A stretch of DNA of 64,000 nucleotides from Lumbricus rubellus (Eukaryota; Annelida; Clitellata; Crassiclitellata; Lumbricidae): positions 24,889,874 through 24,953,873 of the forward strand of contig OX243822.1 in assembly GCA_945859605.1 (NCBI GenBank), written 5' to 3'. The notes under the pieces were generated by a model. It saw nothing but the letters and a program-made list of their open reading frames with translations. It made no database searches and was not told where the DNA came from. Each line of letters starts with the position of its first letter. Position 1 is the stretch's first letter. This document shows positions 24,072 to 36,800 of this stretch, in pieces. The translations under genes and the position numbers were made by a program.

Positions 24072-24162
24072 ATGAGATATTCCGATAGATGCTGTAACTT
24101 GCTCTTCATACAAGTGGTCGCCATTTTCATGTTCTGCAAAGGCAGTGCATCGGATAGATCTA
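24072..24162 (+). CDS. Gene C exon: signal peptide
   Basis: The ATG follows TAGGACGTCAAC. It encodes MRYSDRCC, then LLFIQVVAIFMF and CKGSASDRS. The donor is A|GTAAGT, phase 1. Confidence 0.7.
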
Positions 24163-27100
24163 GTAAGTGTTCAAGTATAATATTACTCTTGCAACTAAAG
24201 TTTTCGTTTACTTGAAGTACTAGCATCGTCTTTCAGCCTAAAGGTCCTATAAACTCGTCTGGAGAAAGCCAGGCTCCGTAATAGGCCGCAACGCCGCCGT
24301 GGTTTGCACCGGCGTGTCCGGATGATTGATAGAAGGACATGAAAAATCCGTGAAATGAGATGCGTTGCGGGAAAGGAAGCCAGTGCAAGACCTCTCGCAT
24401 ATATTGGGATACATGTGCACGGTCGGACTTGGTGAAACCGCCAATAAATCGCCCGGCAGCCCGGTGGACCCTCTCCAACCTCTCAATCCGAACCCGTGGG
24501 AGACCAGCAAAGATGGAGGCGCTGTAAGCTTAGTCGAGGCGGCTCATCACAAACGCATGGACAAGAGAGGTTGCAGCTGTAGAAGTCAAGTGTAGTCAGC
24601 AATCAATCAATCATCAACAATCAACTTTTTTTATTGAAAACCACCACAAAGTAATACAAGCTCACAGTTTACAAATTTGTGTGCAGGTTGTCAATAAGTA
24701 AACCCAAAGGAACATATGGTTCCGCGAAAACAGGGTTCCCTATTTACATCAGTAATTTATCAGTTATTATACATTGATGGTCACCATTATATCTTCATAA
24801 TCATATTATAAAATGTCAACAGTTGATTTTTATTGGGAGCTTAAGGCTCCTCACAAAGATGGATAAAAGCACACTAAACACAGACAATTCATGCAGTGCA
24901 TATATGAACAAGTGCATTATGCAAGCAACAATAATATAACTCAAACAAGTGTGCCTTCACACAGGAAGTGAAGGCACAGTAAAGAAGAGACAAAATACGT
25001 TGGTAGAGCAGAGGTTGAGGGCAGACTAGCACGGTAATTGAAGGAAAAATGAATGAGAAGCGAACAAGAGGAGAGGACGACGATGACGACGATGATCATG
25101 ACCATGATCATCATCATATTGACGACAACGACCACGACGACGATGACGATGATGATCTTGACGACAATAGGCAGAATATCTGGGGTGGAAATATTAAGCA
25201 GATGCTATAACATCTGCAGCAGACGTTCCTATAATTTATATTTGACAGGACTTCAAAACTAAATTCCAGATTTTCAACGATGACCTCGTGTTGTCTTCGA
25301 CCTCGTGAAGTGACCATTTTCAGCATCTTGTTTTTTTTGTCAGATAAATCGATGTCAATTGATGAAACAACCTCGAAATTTCACAGCAACACGAAAGCAG
25401 ATGGCAGAAATAGAACAACATTAGGCTTGTCCAGTTCTGACAGTTCACGTAAGTCTTGACTTTTAAATGTGTTGTGACGGCCAGACCACGCTGCGGGTGT
25501 GATTCGTGAGAAGACGATAAATGACAGTTCTCTTCTTTCCATATGTCTTTCCTTCATTGGTTGTGAGGCTATCTCTCACACACACAAAAACAGTTTTCTA
25601 GATGGTCATCACTTTAAAGTCGCTTACTAGCCTATTATTTTCCAATGCCAAAATGTTGCCAATGTCATGAGTGGTGCTTTAAATAATTATAAATCATACG
25701 CTGCTAGTCTGCCCTCATGTTTTCTGTTTAACTCTTCTATGTAAATGGACACTATTATGTGGTTACAGGACTTTGGCATTCATTCCCCGCATAATTATGT
25801 TCGTTTTGCTCAACCTCTTGTGCCATTTCTGTATTGGCTCAAAAATTCAAAATGCAACTCAACCACCTAGTTTATCCATTGTACCATAATTTGCTGTCTC
25901 CGCATCCTGATTTCCGGTGATTAACTGATAGCGTTTTGATTTTGATGCCACCAAGCATGTTCGATGCCTGGTGCTCTAGATTCTTCTTCTTTTCCTTAAG
26001 GCTTGAATTAATCCCTCTCTACGGAGGGGTCAGCCACTCGGATCCTCCTCTTCCACTTTCCTCTGTCTTTGGTGTCTTCATTTTTCAGTTTGAGTTGTTT
26101 CATGTCTTCCCGTATCGCATCCTAGCATCCCTTGTGCTCTAGATGCCGGCCCTTTAGACGTTTATAATAAATATAATTGATTAATCATGGTCATAATTTT
26201 GTCTTTTAGAGACGATAACCGTTGTCTTGACGATCATCTGTCTCGTCGGTCTGGTAGCAATAGTCGTATTAGTTGTCTACATATATCGGAGGTAAGAACG
26301 ATTCGATGTCGACTTCATTGTTAACAGTAAACTGACAGTTCAACATGTCTAGGTGATGCTGGTGCAATTGTGGTATTTAAATGCGAGATGGATTTCACTT
26401 CAAGCGATCATCGACTGATTGATGCGCTATATATATATATATGAGTTGTTTACATTGACGATAAAGTACGCAATAGATCCATTGCTGACGCTTTTCTTAT
26501 CCTATTAACGGTTTCGTTTGGTTTGGTTTGTGCTGTTCATAGAAATACATAGAAGTTAACAAAAATTATAAAGTAAATCACAAGGCAGTTAATTGGCTCG
26601 ATGATGACAACAGATTCTTTTCCTCTGTTATTCAACCTACCATATACTTAGGCCTACTAGATGTTTTCATCAATAGCATAATCATCATTCAAATTTGTTG
26701 ATACCATCATTATCCAACCTTCATCATCATAATTATAGTCATCATAATCATCATCATTAAAAGTAAGAAATATTTCTGTTTCAGAAGAAAATATATACAA
26801 ATCAGACTCTTTTTTCCCGCTTCAATGAGAAAGGCTAACAATCGCCAAAATGAGTCCAACATCTATGCCAACGAAACTCAAGGAACCAGTCAGCAAGATT
26901 GCGACGAAGACCCAGCCGTCTACAGTCAGGTTGTGAAGAGCAAAGCAGGCAGGAAGGAAAGCCAAAGCAACCCAGTGACATCGGATAAAACCAGAGCAGC
27001 TACTGCGACTCACACGACAGGACCTGATGTCTACGCTGTAGCTAACAAGCCGTCAAAAGCAACAACAACAAAATCCTCCATCTTGAAAACGGATCGGGTC

Positions 27101-27307
27101 GGAATGAAGGACTTTGATAATAGGGACGACTGCTTTACGGACCAGATGTATTCTTTGGCGACACATGATGATGCTGGGGATATCTATGCTAACGAATCAC
27201 TGATGCAGTCACCGACTCGTTCAATGGCAGGGGCCGTCTCAAAAACCTCGTCGTCACAAGACAACGAAGGTCTGACTGTAATAGAGAATGACCTCTACTG
27301 CCACTAG
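24072..27307 (+). CDS. Receptor gene C: lectin-less family member
   Basis: Four exons: signal peptide 24072-24162, stalk 25344-25448, TM 26210-26291, tail 26785-27307. They join in frame to 801 nt (266 residues plus stop) with junction phases 1,1,2. No lectin exon is visible in the 1.2-kb intron between signal peptide and stalk. That space instead holds a minus-strand LINE fragment (24238-24600) and GAC/GAT repeats. Because the lectin exon is phase 1-1, its loss or skipping leaves the frame open, so the product would be a short-ectodomain receptor with a normal tail. The tail has NIYANET, AVYSQV, DVYAVA, QMYSLA, DIYANES and the C-terminal ENDLYCH box. It could be a working adaptor-like receptor or a decaying copy; all visible exons are intact. 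Confidence 0.7.
24238..24600 (-). mobile_element. LINE RT C-terminal fragment
   Basis: On the minus strand: HAFVMSRLDYAYSASIFAGL, then ERLERVHRAAGRFIGGFTKS and LHWLPFPQRISF. This is the thumb region of a non-LTR RT. It occupies the intron where gene C would be expected to have its lectin exon. Confidence 0.72.
25344..25448 (+). CDS. Gene C exon: stalk
   Basis: A 105-nt exon (35 codons) after a T-rich tract and CAG, donor C|GTAAGT, phase 1-1. It is rich in Ser and Thr with one NRT sequon. It pairs by position and phase with D's second stalk. Confidence 0.65.
25985..26135 (-). mobile_element. LINE C-terminal fragment
   Basis: Minus-strand reading EDMKQLKLKNEDTKDRGKWK then RRIRVADPSVERD, the DRxxWRxxIRVADP ending common in non-LTR ORF2 proteins. 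It lies in the stalk-TM intron of gene C. Confidence 0.6.
26210..26291 (+). CDS. Gene C exon: transmembrane segment
   Basis: An 82-nt exon between GTCTTTTAG and AG|GTAAGA, phase 1-2. It encodes TITVVLTIICLVGLVAIVVL and further hydrophobic residues up to YIYR. Confidence 0.75.
26785..27307 (+). CDS. Gene C exon: cytoplasmic Tyr tail (terminal exon)
   Basis: The acceptor is TTCTGTTTCAG. The tail of about 174 residues starts RRKYIQIR. Motifs are NIYANET, PAVYSQVVK, PDVYAVANKP, QMYSLATH, DIYANES and NDLYCH at the end. It is most like gene B's tail in its middle and like D and E at the C-terminus. Confidence 0.78.
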
Positions 27308-28069
27308 ACACGACGATGACCTTTGACCTGCTGCGTTGAGACCGTTCAAATTTGCAGCCCATGCAACCTCTATAATTATGGTCTCATTTTATCTATAGAG
27401 AATAGAGAACAGAGACACCTAACCAAGAGACGCCTAGCTCTTTAAGCTACCTAGGTAGCTTTACCCACCGTATACATTTGTAGCTTTTGCAATTCGCTGA
27501 AAATTTTCAGAGATTACATATACAAAACCGTGAGACTGAAATCAGGGTCGTAAATCTGCGGAGCGAACGTTTTGTGCAAGTGGGAGCCCATTCCATGTGG
27601 ACGGGCCAACAACCGAGAAGACTCAACGCTGTCTGGTAACAGAGCGTGATCGAGGGACCAGCAGCTCCCCATTGGCCGAAGAGCGTAATCAATATATAAT
27701 ATTATATACATGTATATACATAAATGTAGGCTATATACTCGTGCACGTACATACTCTGCATACATTCACACATACATTCACAATGTAATTGTTCAAAAAT
27801 TTTATGCTGTATTGTTCTCAGACTGGTTTTTGCATTACTTTACTGAAATTTGACAACATTGATATAATTACATGTATGCACTGACTTTCATTCACACATG
27901 CATTCACACATAGACTACATGCATACCACTGCACAGCCTATAATAGCCTACATGCGTGCGCAAGTGCATGTGGACTTTCAGATATGGAGGAGAAACATAA
28001 TTATCTAGAACCCATCACTGTATGACAATGCATTCAATTGTAGGCTACAGATGATAATAAATAACTTTA

Positions 28070-28075
28070 AATAAA
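28070..28075 (+). promoter_or_regulatory. Candidate poly(A) signal of gene C
   Basis: AATAAA lies in the segment TTTAAATAAACAAAG, with another AATAAA at 28056. The same segment recurs after gene E (51631-51636), so it was copied with the gene. It lies about 760 bp after the stop. Confidence 0.45.
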
Positions 28076-29761
28076 CAAAGTTGATCAAATGCTGCAATGT
28101 GTAGGCAGCAGATAGGGGCCCTAGCCCGTGAACGGTGAAATAAATGAAAGTCACGAGCAGGATGGTGTGATGGCAAGTACAATTAATTTGGCCTACAATA
28201 TTATTGTAAAAGCACACAGCCTTATCCGTTGACGCTGCCATTCACGTAATTTTTATTACAGATTAGCCAAGGACCCTACCCTAGATATCTGCATCAGAAA
28301 GTGACAAACAACGAAAATTCAGTAAGCCTATCTGTTGGGCTGTGAGCACTGAGCAAAGATCAAAATGTTGTCTGTATAGTATAGCCTACTGATGGACAGC
28401 AACACTGAAAGAAAGGATAATCCGACCCACATGTACAATGCACAGAATGTATGGGAGAGTAACCAATGTAAAATAAAAACGAGACGGAACGAATGGGCCG
28501 AAATACAATGGAGTTGGAACGTTCTCTGAGGATATTATTACGGAAAACAAATAGATCTAAGTGATATTCGTTATTTTCCCCACACTTTTGACCCATTCTG
28601 TCATCTGGGATCTCCGCTGGCTTTACCTTGAGGTGATGAGATCCCACCCATTGGAAATTAAAATAAGTCACAAACAGAACAAGAATAACAAACCAGGTGG
28701 AATGAGGGTCGAAAGACAATGGAGTTTGATCGCTTTGGGAGGAATTATTACTGAAGCCAAGTAAGTGATATTCGCTGGTTTCCCATATTCTTACCCACTC
28801 AGTCATCTGGAACCATACGCAGGTTTTACTTTGAGGCCTCATCATATTAGGGAATTGGAATACGTTATAAACGTTGTGCCTAAACAAGAACGTTTGCTGC
28901 TCTGACCTAAGTTAATATACATTTATTTATGAGCTTAATAGCCAAATTTTATTGACATTATGAGGCAGTTTCACTTGGGTTTGCCGATCCCATACTGGGA
29001 AATACTGGGAAATACTGCATTTAGTAATCAACAGCAGTTAGTCATTCAGTGTAATAAATCAAACCGTTCACTAAAAAACTGGATGAACACAGAGATAATT
29101 AAATTAGTCACTGTTCAAAAGCCCAGCTAAGAGAGTTCAGCACACTGTGAACACTTGTTCCTGGTTGTATTAGACTAACATTTATAATAATTATTTATAA
29201 CAGTCACGACTGCATAGGGTAATGAAAAAAAGCAGACAGGCAGTAGGCATAAGGGAAATCCCGGTGATATAATTAGTAGGCCTATAGGCCTAAATTCGCT
29301 TAATCAAACATTTTACCAAGTGCGTAAGAGCCAGATTAATAGTAGGCTATTGTTGATATTCGTTTCTGTGTTAGACTGCTGCTCTGCAGCAGCCCTTAGT
29401 CGTTTCTAAGACCCGGATATTGGTCTACACCGCTAGATTTTAGGGTGGCCAGTAGCCACACAAAAGATACGTTAGGCCAAAGCGACCAGCTGAAACTTCG
29501 GGCATAGGATATAGGCCTATCATAAATAAATTATATCGAGTTTGTGAGAGATGGATCAAGATGTGTATCATCAGACGCAGAATAGCTTTGTCCTGGGTAA
29601 ATTAACACTGGTTGCAACACTGTGACTACACTGCACTACAGCCTCTCCCGCTGAGATTAGCTTCATCGACACACAAACTGCTACTTCCTATTTAAGTTTG
29701 AAATAATAAGGTCAGCAACAATAATTGTTATCTTTTATATCTTATATCTGTTCTTTAACCA

Positions 29762-29850
29762 CAGAGCTGCTGGTCTTGTCATATTACGTAGGACGTCAAG
29801 GATTTCTTCTTATGACTCAGTGGACGTGAAACTGACATCCGCGACATTTT
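29762..29850 (+). promoter_or_regulatory. Conserved upstream block of gene D (5' UTR exon or promoter element)
   Basis: ACAGAGCTGCTGGTCTTGTC follows a pyrimidine tract and is followed by TACGTAGGACGTCAA. The same block, with the same AG boundary, is found before E (45137) and F (52275). Shared ACAG|AGCTGCT suggests a 5' UTR exon; a cis-regulatory role is the alternative. Confidence 0.4.
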
Positions 29851-30574
29851 ATCCGGCTGGACAGCGTTTGGATGCATGTCAGTTGTTTGTATGTTCGCAC
29901 AATAACGGTACTATAAAAATATTACTCTCAAAGTGATTTTTTAACGATATAGGCCTAAGCGATGCGACTAAACTTATGCAGAACTAGATTCATGCTTAAA
30001 CTAGACGATTTTTCTATATATGTCTACTGTACTTTTTGTTCATTTCACCTCTATGAAGAAGTACTTGTACACTGCAGCATTAGGCTATAAACATGTGAAC
30101 GCATGAGGCAAATGATACGGAAGTTAGGCCTGAAAAATAACCAATGCAGGCTAGATATGCAATATGCTCATACATAATTATAATAAGCTGCTACATATAA
30201 CAGACTCCTTATCTGCAAATGATTCTATGCACATTATTTTTGAATGTAGCCTACTATATTTATGTGTATGACAAATGATAGATCTATATCGCATCCTGCC
30301 TCTAAATGTTAATGCGACTAATTTATGGCTATAAATCAACGCCTTCACAAACTTTCCGCGACGTGTGAACAGAAGTCAATCTTCATAATTATTGTTTTAT
30401 TGAATGGATTATAATCTGGGTGTAGGCTACTTTTATTCGTAGCAGCGATACATGTTACAAATTTTAGTAAGCGAATTTTATTTCTTAAGTTAATACTTAC
30501 TACACCATTTTATTCAAGGTCAGGTTGCGTTACTTCCGCTTTTCTATCGTTTAGCTGGACAACAAGGAACTATA

Positions 30575-30892
30575 ATGTTTTACTTCGTCCTCACTCAGCT
30601 TCTTCCCACCGTCCACTTCGTTCATCCAACAGATTTGACCTCTTGGTTCCTCGGTCTAGAACTGTTATGGCTCAGTCTCGATCATTTGTCTCAATTGGTC
30701 CTTCTCTTTGGAATGCCCTTTCTCCTTCTGTTCGCTCTACACTTCTTTCTGGTAGTCTCTCCTCTGCTTTGTCTCTTCTCAAAACCTGTTTCTTCTCGCT
30801 GGGCCTTGCGCACTGGGAGCGCCTCTGAACGGTTCACCCTACTAGAGGCGCTTTATAAATGTTTAAATACAATACAATACAATAATAGAGCG
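30575..30892 (+). mobile_element. LINE 3' end with ATACA tail
   Basis: The end of a non-LTR ORF2: SRSFVSIGPSLWNALSPSVR and ALSLLKTCFFSLGLAHWERL, then a short 3' UTR ending in repeated ATACA. It sits upstream of gene D. Confidence 0.7.
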
Positions 30893-31738
30893 TATAGTGA
30901 GGCTGTAGTGTTCATAATTATCGCAGGGGACGTTCGTCCTATAGCCTAATATGTAGTAATCAGAAAGAGACGGCGTAAAAATTGAGTTAGATCTCCGATT
31001 CATATCGCTTATCCCATAGCTTGCTTTCAAATACTTTTAAAGCATCTATAGAGCAGATTGAAAAGCAATACAATGATGCAATAATTTAGAATACATCATG
31101 TATAGTATGCTTTCGCAGAATTCAAAGAGTACTTTGGAATGTGTATTGAAGATTTATTCTAATCGAATAGGCTTAATTTCGAGCGTTTTCGGCAAACTTA
31201 AAGAGCTGACTGAGAACTTAAGACGTCTGGTTGCTTTCTGTAGGCCTATGCCAAAAATGTAAAGACACTATAAGTAAACATTGCATAAGTTAAAGCGATT
31301 CGTAGAGTAGGAAGTAAATTGAAATCTGGTGGATTTCTGGGATCACATCTCAAACTGACCTACTTTAAATGCAACCGGAATTGATCGAGAAAAATAATCG
31401 AATAAGTTCAACTAACACTAATTGAAGCCGGTGAATAGCTGAGATTTGGCTCTGAATGACTGCGTGGGTCTTGCCTCGACTTTAAATTCAACACATCGCA
31501 AAGGTTTTTATAGAAAATTCAACAGCCAAGAAGCGGGAATAACGCTCTCTATTAGGCTTAAATGATCGGTTGCATTACTTGAATGACGTGAATGTGAAAC
31601 CATAGGCCTACATGGTGGGATTTCTGTCATTTTCTGAATAATGAACGAATCATTATTATACATGTAGGCTATTTTGTCGCTGATATGTTTTACATTTACA
31701 TGTACGTGTAGACTAAGCTTATAGAGATTTGCTGTCTG

Positions 31739-31829
31739 ATGAGAATGGAATTGCCACTCGGATGTCGATACTGGTCAATCCTACAGGTGGTCATCATTGT
31801 CACTTGTCATCGAGGGAAAGTGTCTTGCG
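31739..31829 (+). CDS. Gene D exon: signal peptide
   Basis: The start lies in AGAGATTTGCTGTCTGATG, a block also found before the E and F starts. The product has CRYWSILQVVIIVTC, a hydrophobic core, and ends VSC before the donor G|GTACGA, phase 1. Confidence 0.75.
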
Positions 31830-33866
31830 GTACGAATATAAATTAACTTGTCAAATAAATAGCTATGCATAGACACACTTCTCTACAGCGATCCCACAAA
31901 TTGTAGCTTCGACTCTCCTCATTTCTCGATCAATTCATCTAGCGGGATCTTTCACCGCCTTTGTCCGTGTTGTTAATGGGTGGCATGTCATTTTAGGTCA
32001 TCAAGTAAAGTACCTAACCATTTTTATCTGCATTTCCTATCATCATCATGCAATATTATTATCATCATCACCAGCAAAAGAAATCTATCCCGATCATTAA
32101 AATTTCATCAACGCCATCTTCACCATCATCATCATCGTCGTCGTCGTCATCATCATCATCATCATTATCATCATCATCATCCTCATCATCATCATCATCA
32201 TCATCATGAATTTCCCAAGTCATGAATTTATCATCGTCATAATCTTCGTCATTATTATAATCAGTTTCATCATGGCGATCAATATCGTCATCATCGTAGG
32301 CATTGCCAAAATCATCGCCATCAGTCTTAATAATAATAATCAGTGCAAAATGCACTGCAAATTGCAATCACCATTTTAAATGTTATCATCATCGTTGCGC
32401 CTCTGAGTAGTTTCGTGAATGAATGAATGAATGAATGAATGAATGAATCGTCAATATCATCATCAACACCAGCTAATAATTACACTAATACTAATATCAA
32501 TGTATCGTATTCTTCTGTGCATTGCAACAGAACGAGCGCAGGGTTGCGTTGGATCTCGACTCAGTTTAAGATGTCCAGAGACAAAGGTCATCCAGATAAC
32601 AAGCATAGTCCTCGGAGATTCTGATTGCAAAAGGTCCTCGTGCTGCATCAAAGATAGCGATTGTACTCGCGATGCGAATGCAAACCACAGAACGGATGTC
32701 CACAGTAGATGTAACAACAGACAGAGTTGTACTGTTGGAGTTCTCCGTGAAAAGATTACTTGTGGATACTGGGGCACGTGGAGCAACAACGACTTTGAGC
32801 GCATCACATACAACTGCATAAATGCTCCACAAAGTAAGTTGGAATTCCTTTCATGTACAATACTATAATAATTAATTGTTTATTACTAGTTCAGTTAACT
32901 CATAGTTTCAAAGTCTTATTGCCAAAGGGCTTCGTGCTGCATCGAACATAGCGATTGTACATAATTTTGTTGTATGTGCATTTGTTATAGCGCCCCTTCA
33001 AGCTCTCTCAAAGGCGCTCCCGGATGCCGAGCTAACACTGCATCGGAGTTTCACGCCGAAGCGCTGAGCAATTGTGAGTGAAGGACTTGCCCAACTTCCT
33101 TACGCGGCGAGGTGAATTCGAACCTCGAACCTTCCGGCTCCAAGGCAACGACGCCACGGTATCAGGCTGGTGCTATGGGATTTAAGCGATTTTGGCGCCA
33201 AACTTTTCAGAGAACATGTATTGCCATATATACTTGCACGTGGCGCCCAGAACTTAATTTTTCAAAAAGTGGACTTAACCGTTTTTGGAATTAAGCCCTT
33301 CAATTATAGGCCTACCTTTCTTTGAACAACCCTTGTTTTCCACTGTTTTTAATTAATTTTGACAGTCGAAGATTGCATTTGTTCGTAGATAATTCGATGA
33401 ATAATTCAACTCATGAAGAACCAATGGAGGACGACAATTCTACCAATTCTGAATCTGGTGACAACAGAAATAATATGTAGGCCTATGTAAACGTATGAGC
33501 ACTTGTTATAGCGCCCGTTCGAGATTTCTCTTCAGATTCGCTCCCAACTACAGCGCGGACATTGAGTCGGAGTTTCACGCTGAAGCGCACAAGCAATTAT
33601 TGCAAATGAAGGACTTGATCAGGGTCCTTGTGCAGCGGCTTGAGGTGGATTCTAGCATAGCCTAGACTCCTACAACGCCGCACCCCTGAATAGCGATAAA
33701 TACATGTAATATCGATACATGTTGTACACTGATTCAAAATTTACATCCTCTGTGTTTATGATCTTAACCTATTAGTGCCTGACACTTTGTTTTTCATAAA
33801 AGTGTGAAAATAGTGTCATTTCTGCCTAATGAAATTCAGTGTCAAACACCATCAGCATCATCATCG

Positions 33867-33897
<31 letters not shown>

Positions 33898-36800
33898 TAT
33901 TAACAATTTGATCTTCATAGTCAACGTAGGCTAATCATAATAATCACCACGAGTAGCGGCCAACATAGTAATACTTATTATGACATAATTATTTTAATGG
34001 TTGGCGGACGTTTCGTCAATGGTCACCAAGATCAACTCGACGGACGATTCGTCCAGCAGTGGTTAAGTATAAACGGATTAACGAAAAGAATAATCTTGTT
34101 GCATGAAAGTGGGATTGATGAAAATTATGTTTTCCTTAAATGGAAGTGGGATTGATGAAAAGATTTCATAGCTTTAAGAGAAGTTTTTGTGGTGAAAAAA
34201 TTTATAGTTTTATTATAAATTGGATGAAAAATGTATTTTTTGCTTCGTGTGATAGATCGAATTCTTGCCTAAATGGAAATTGGATCTATGAAGAGTAACC
34301 TATCTAGTTCTTGTCCAAGTAGATGCTGGAACGATGAATCGAACGCGTGACTCAATGGAAGCTGGATTTATTCAATTTATTCTGTTCGTTGTGGAAATGT
34401 TCGCATACAATTTTGTATGTTCTGTGTTTTGGAACAGAAATTGTACAGGGCTGTACTGGATCTCAACTCAGTTTAAGATGTGAAGAACATTTCTCCGAGG
34501 ACCACGTGTTTTACCTCGATGATCGTCATTTAATGACGGTCATCGAGGTAAAAGACGTGGTCCTCGGATATTCGAACGGTACTGGAACTGTTTGCAACAT
34601 CAGCGACAGCAACTGTACCCAGATTGCGAATGCGAACCATACAATGGATGTCCACCACAGATGTAATGGTCAGAGAAATTGCACCGTTGATGTACTCAAG
34701 GAAGACATCATTTGTGGGTTCAACAACAGGTCGTCTGTAGAAAACGACTTTGAACGCATCACATACAGTTGCATTGTTGATCCACAAAGTAAGTTGCCGA
34801 TGTTGTGATGTCATGGGTATACAGACTCATATATAATCACGCACAGGTTGGAGCAAAAGTGATCCTCTCTGGTTTTTGTCTAATATCTTGCCGAGAATTA
34901 AGAATGTTTAAATCACGTTTAACAGGCTTAAAGACAATTCATATCTACGTAGGCTATAGGTCTAAAACGACATGAAAATATTTCAAACAGAACAAAAATT
35001 ATTTCACTTTTAGTGAGTAAAACCCATTAGGTTTTGACGCTTCAAAAACGTAACGCAACAAGAAGTAACAAAAACGATTAGGCTATTATTATTAAGTCGC
35101 ATCGCAAATAATTGTTATCATACAGACTTCATTTTGCATGGTGATTTTTATGATTATTATTTAGAAAAAAAACATTTACCAGCATGGCTGCACGTCACTG
35201 TGACATCATTTAGCAAGATGACTATCAATCATCGTCATCATCAACAACAACAACAACCGTGGGCTGAATGTCCGGAGGTGTCCGATGCCTTCTTCACACT
35301 GCCTCTCCACTCGAGTCTGTCTTGGCCGCATGTCCCAGCATACCAATTCAAAATGCCATCCGTACATACTCGATGCAGAGTTCCTCTGTTTATTTGTGCC
35401 CTTCATTATTCCAAACATAATCAGAGTCTTGATCTGAGAGTTAAGTAATTTTGCCGTTGATGAAAGATCGGCTCACCGTCAGTATTACTGCCCTGGTTTC
35501 ATTGAGAAGAATCAATGGCCCAAAATCTCCGGACTTCTAACCTGATAGATTATTAAATGACAAGTGTAGAGAGCTATGCTGGATAAACACCACAATCTCA
35601 GGCAAAACTAATAGCGACAAGGGAATTAATGGTCGCATTAGAGTTGATAAGGAAAGGTTTGCTATGAAACACATCAAGAACGCCATGAAGAATTTTTAAA
35701 AGAGACTCAGAACAAGACTAGTGTTGGCACTGGTGGTGGACAAATTGAACAAAAGTTGTGAAGCAATACCAAGTTTATTTCAAAACAATTATTTTGAGAT
35801 GTGACTTGATCAAATAACTCTCTGCTACTTTTTTGCGTTATGTTTTTGAAGCGTCATAGACAAGTGGGTGGACCGTGGACTCCCTGATAGTAATTTAACT
35901 TCTGTTCGAATTTTTAAAATTAAATTTGGCTGCTGTAGGTAGATATGGTATGGTAATATAAATTGCTTTTATTTAAGCCTGTAAAACGTGATTTCAAAAT
36001 TCTTACTTTTGGCCAAGTTTATTGGCGAAAACTATGGGGATTACTTTTGGCCCACCCTCTATGTCGTCAATTGAGCGGTTTAATAGATGATGCATGTCTC
36101 AGATCCTGTCAAATATGTCTTTAAGCCACAGCATGGTTTCTGGTTGTGAGTCACATTTCTTACAACTGCTTAATTATCACGACCATCATCAATCTCATCG
36201 TCATTTCCATCGCCATCAGTCATCATCATGATCATCACTATCATCAATTTGATCAGTGTTGTTGAAAGTATCGGGCAAATGTAGTTAAGTAAAAGTAAAA
36301 GTAAAATGAATTTTAATTACTTAAGTAAAAGTAAAAGTACTCATCACAAATTTTGCTTCAGTAAAAGTAAAAAGTAGCCCTTCAAATAATACTTTTAAAG
36401 TAAAAAGTAAAAGTACCGAGTCTTTCTATACGATAACTCAATACAGTGTTAACCTTCTAAATGACTAAATTATCGAAATGGTTATCGTTGAGTCTAGTAC
36501 GTAGTCTAGGCCTACGCTTCTGATTCATTGTTAGCACAATGCACAGCTGAAGAGTCGTTCTGCTGCAGCAATGGCAGTGCATCCAGCGTGCACCAACTAT
36601 AGAAAATCTATTTTTAGGCATGGAAATTTTAATCAGCTGTTTTATCTTAACGTGGCGAAATTTTAATTGGCGCTTTGAAGTAACGAACATTGTAACGAGT
36701 GTCGCATGAATTGTAACGAAGTAAAAGTGCTGAAATATGGGTAAAATTTTACTTCGTTGAAAGTAAAAGTATTTCAGTTTTTTTACACTTCGTTACATGT

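Larger units (their letters stand above)
27308..31738. other. Gene C 3' region and gene D upstream region
   Basis: It holds a possible C 3' UTR, an inverted 28.3-28.9 kb stretch with two similar GATATTCGxxxTTTCCC blocks (28561 and 28767), D's upstream block homologous to those of E and F, and a LINE 3' end at 30575-30892. Confidence 0.55.
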
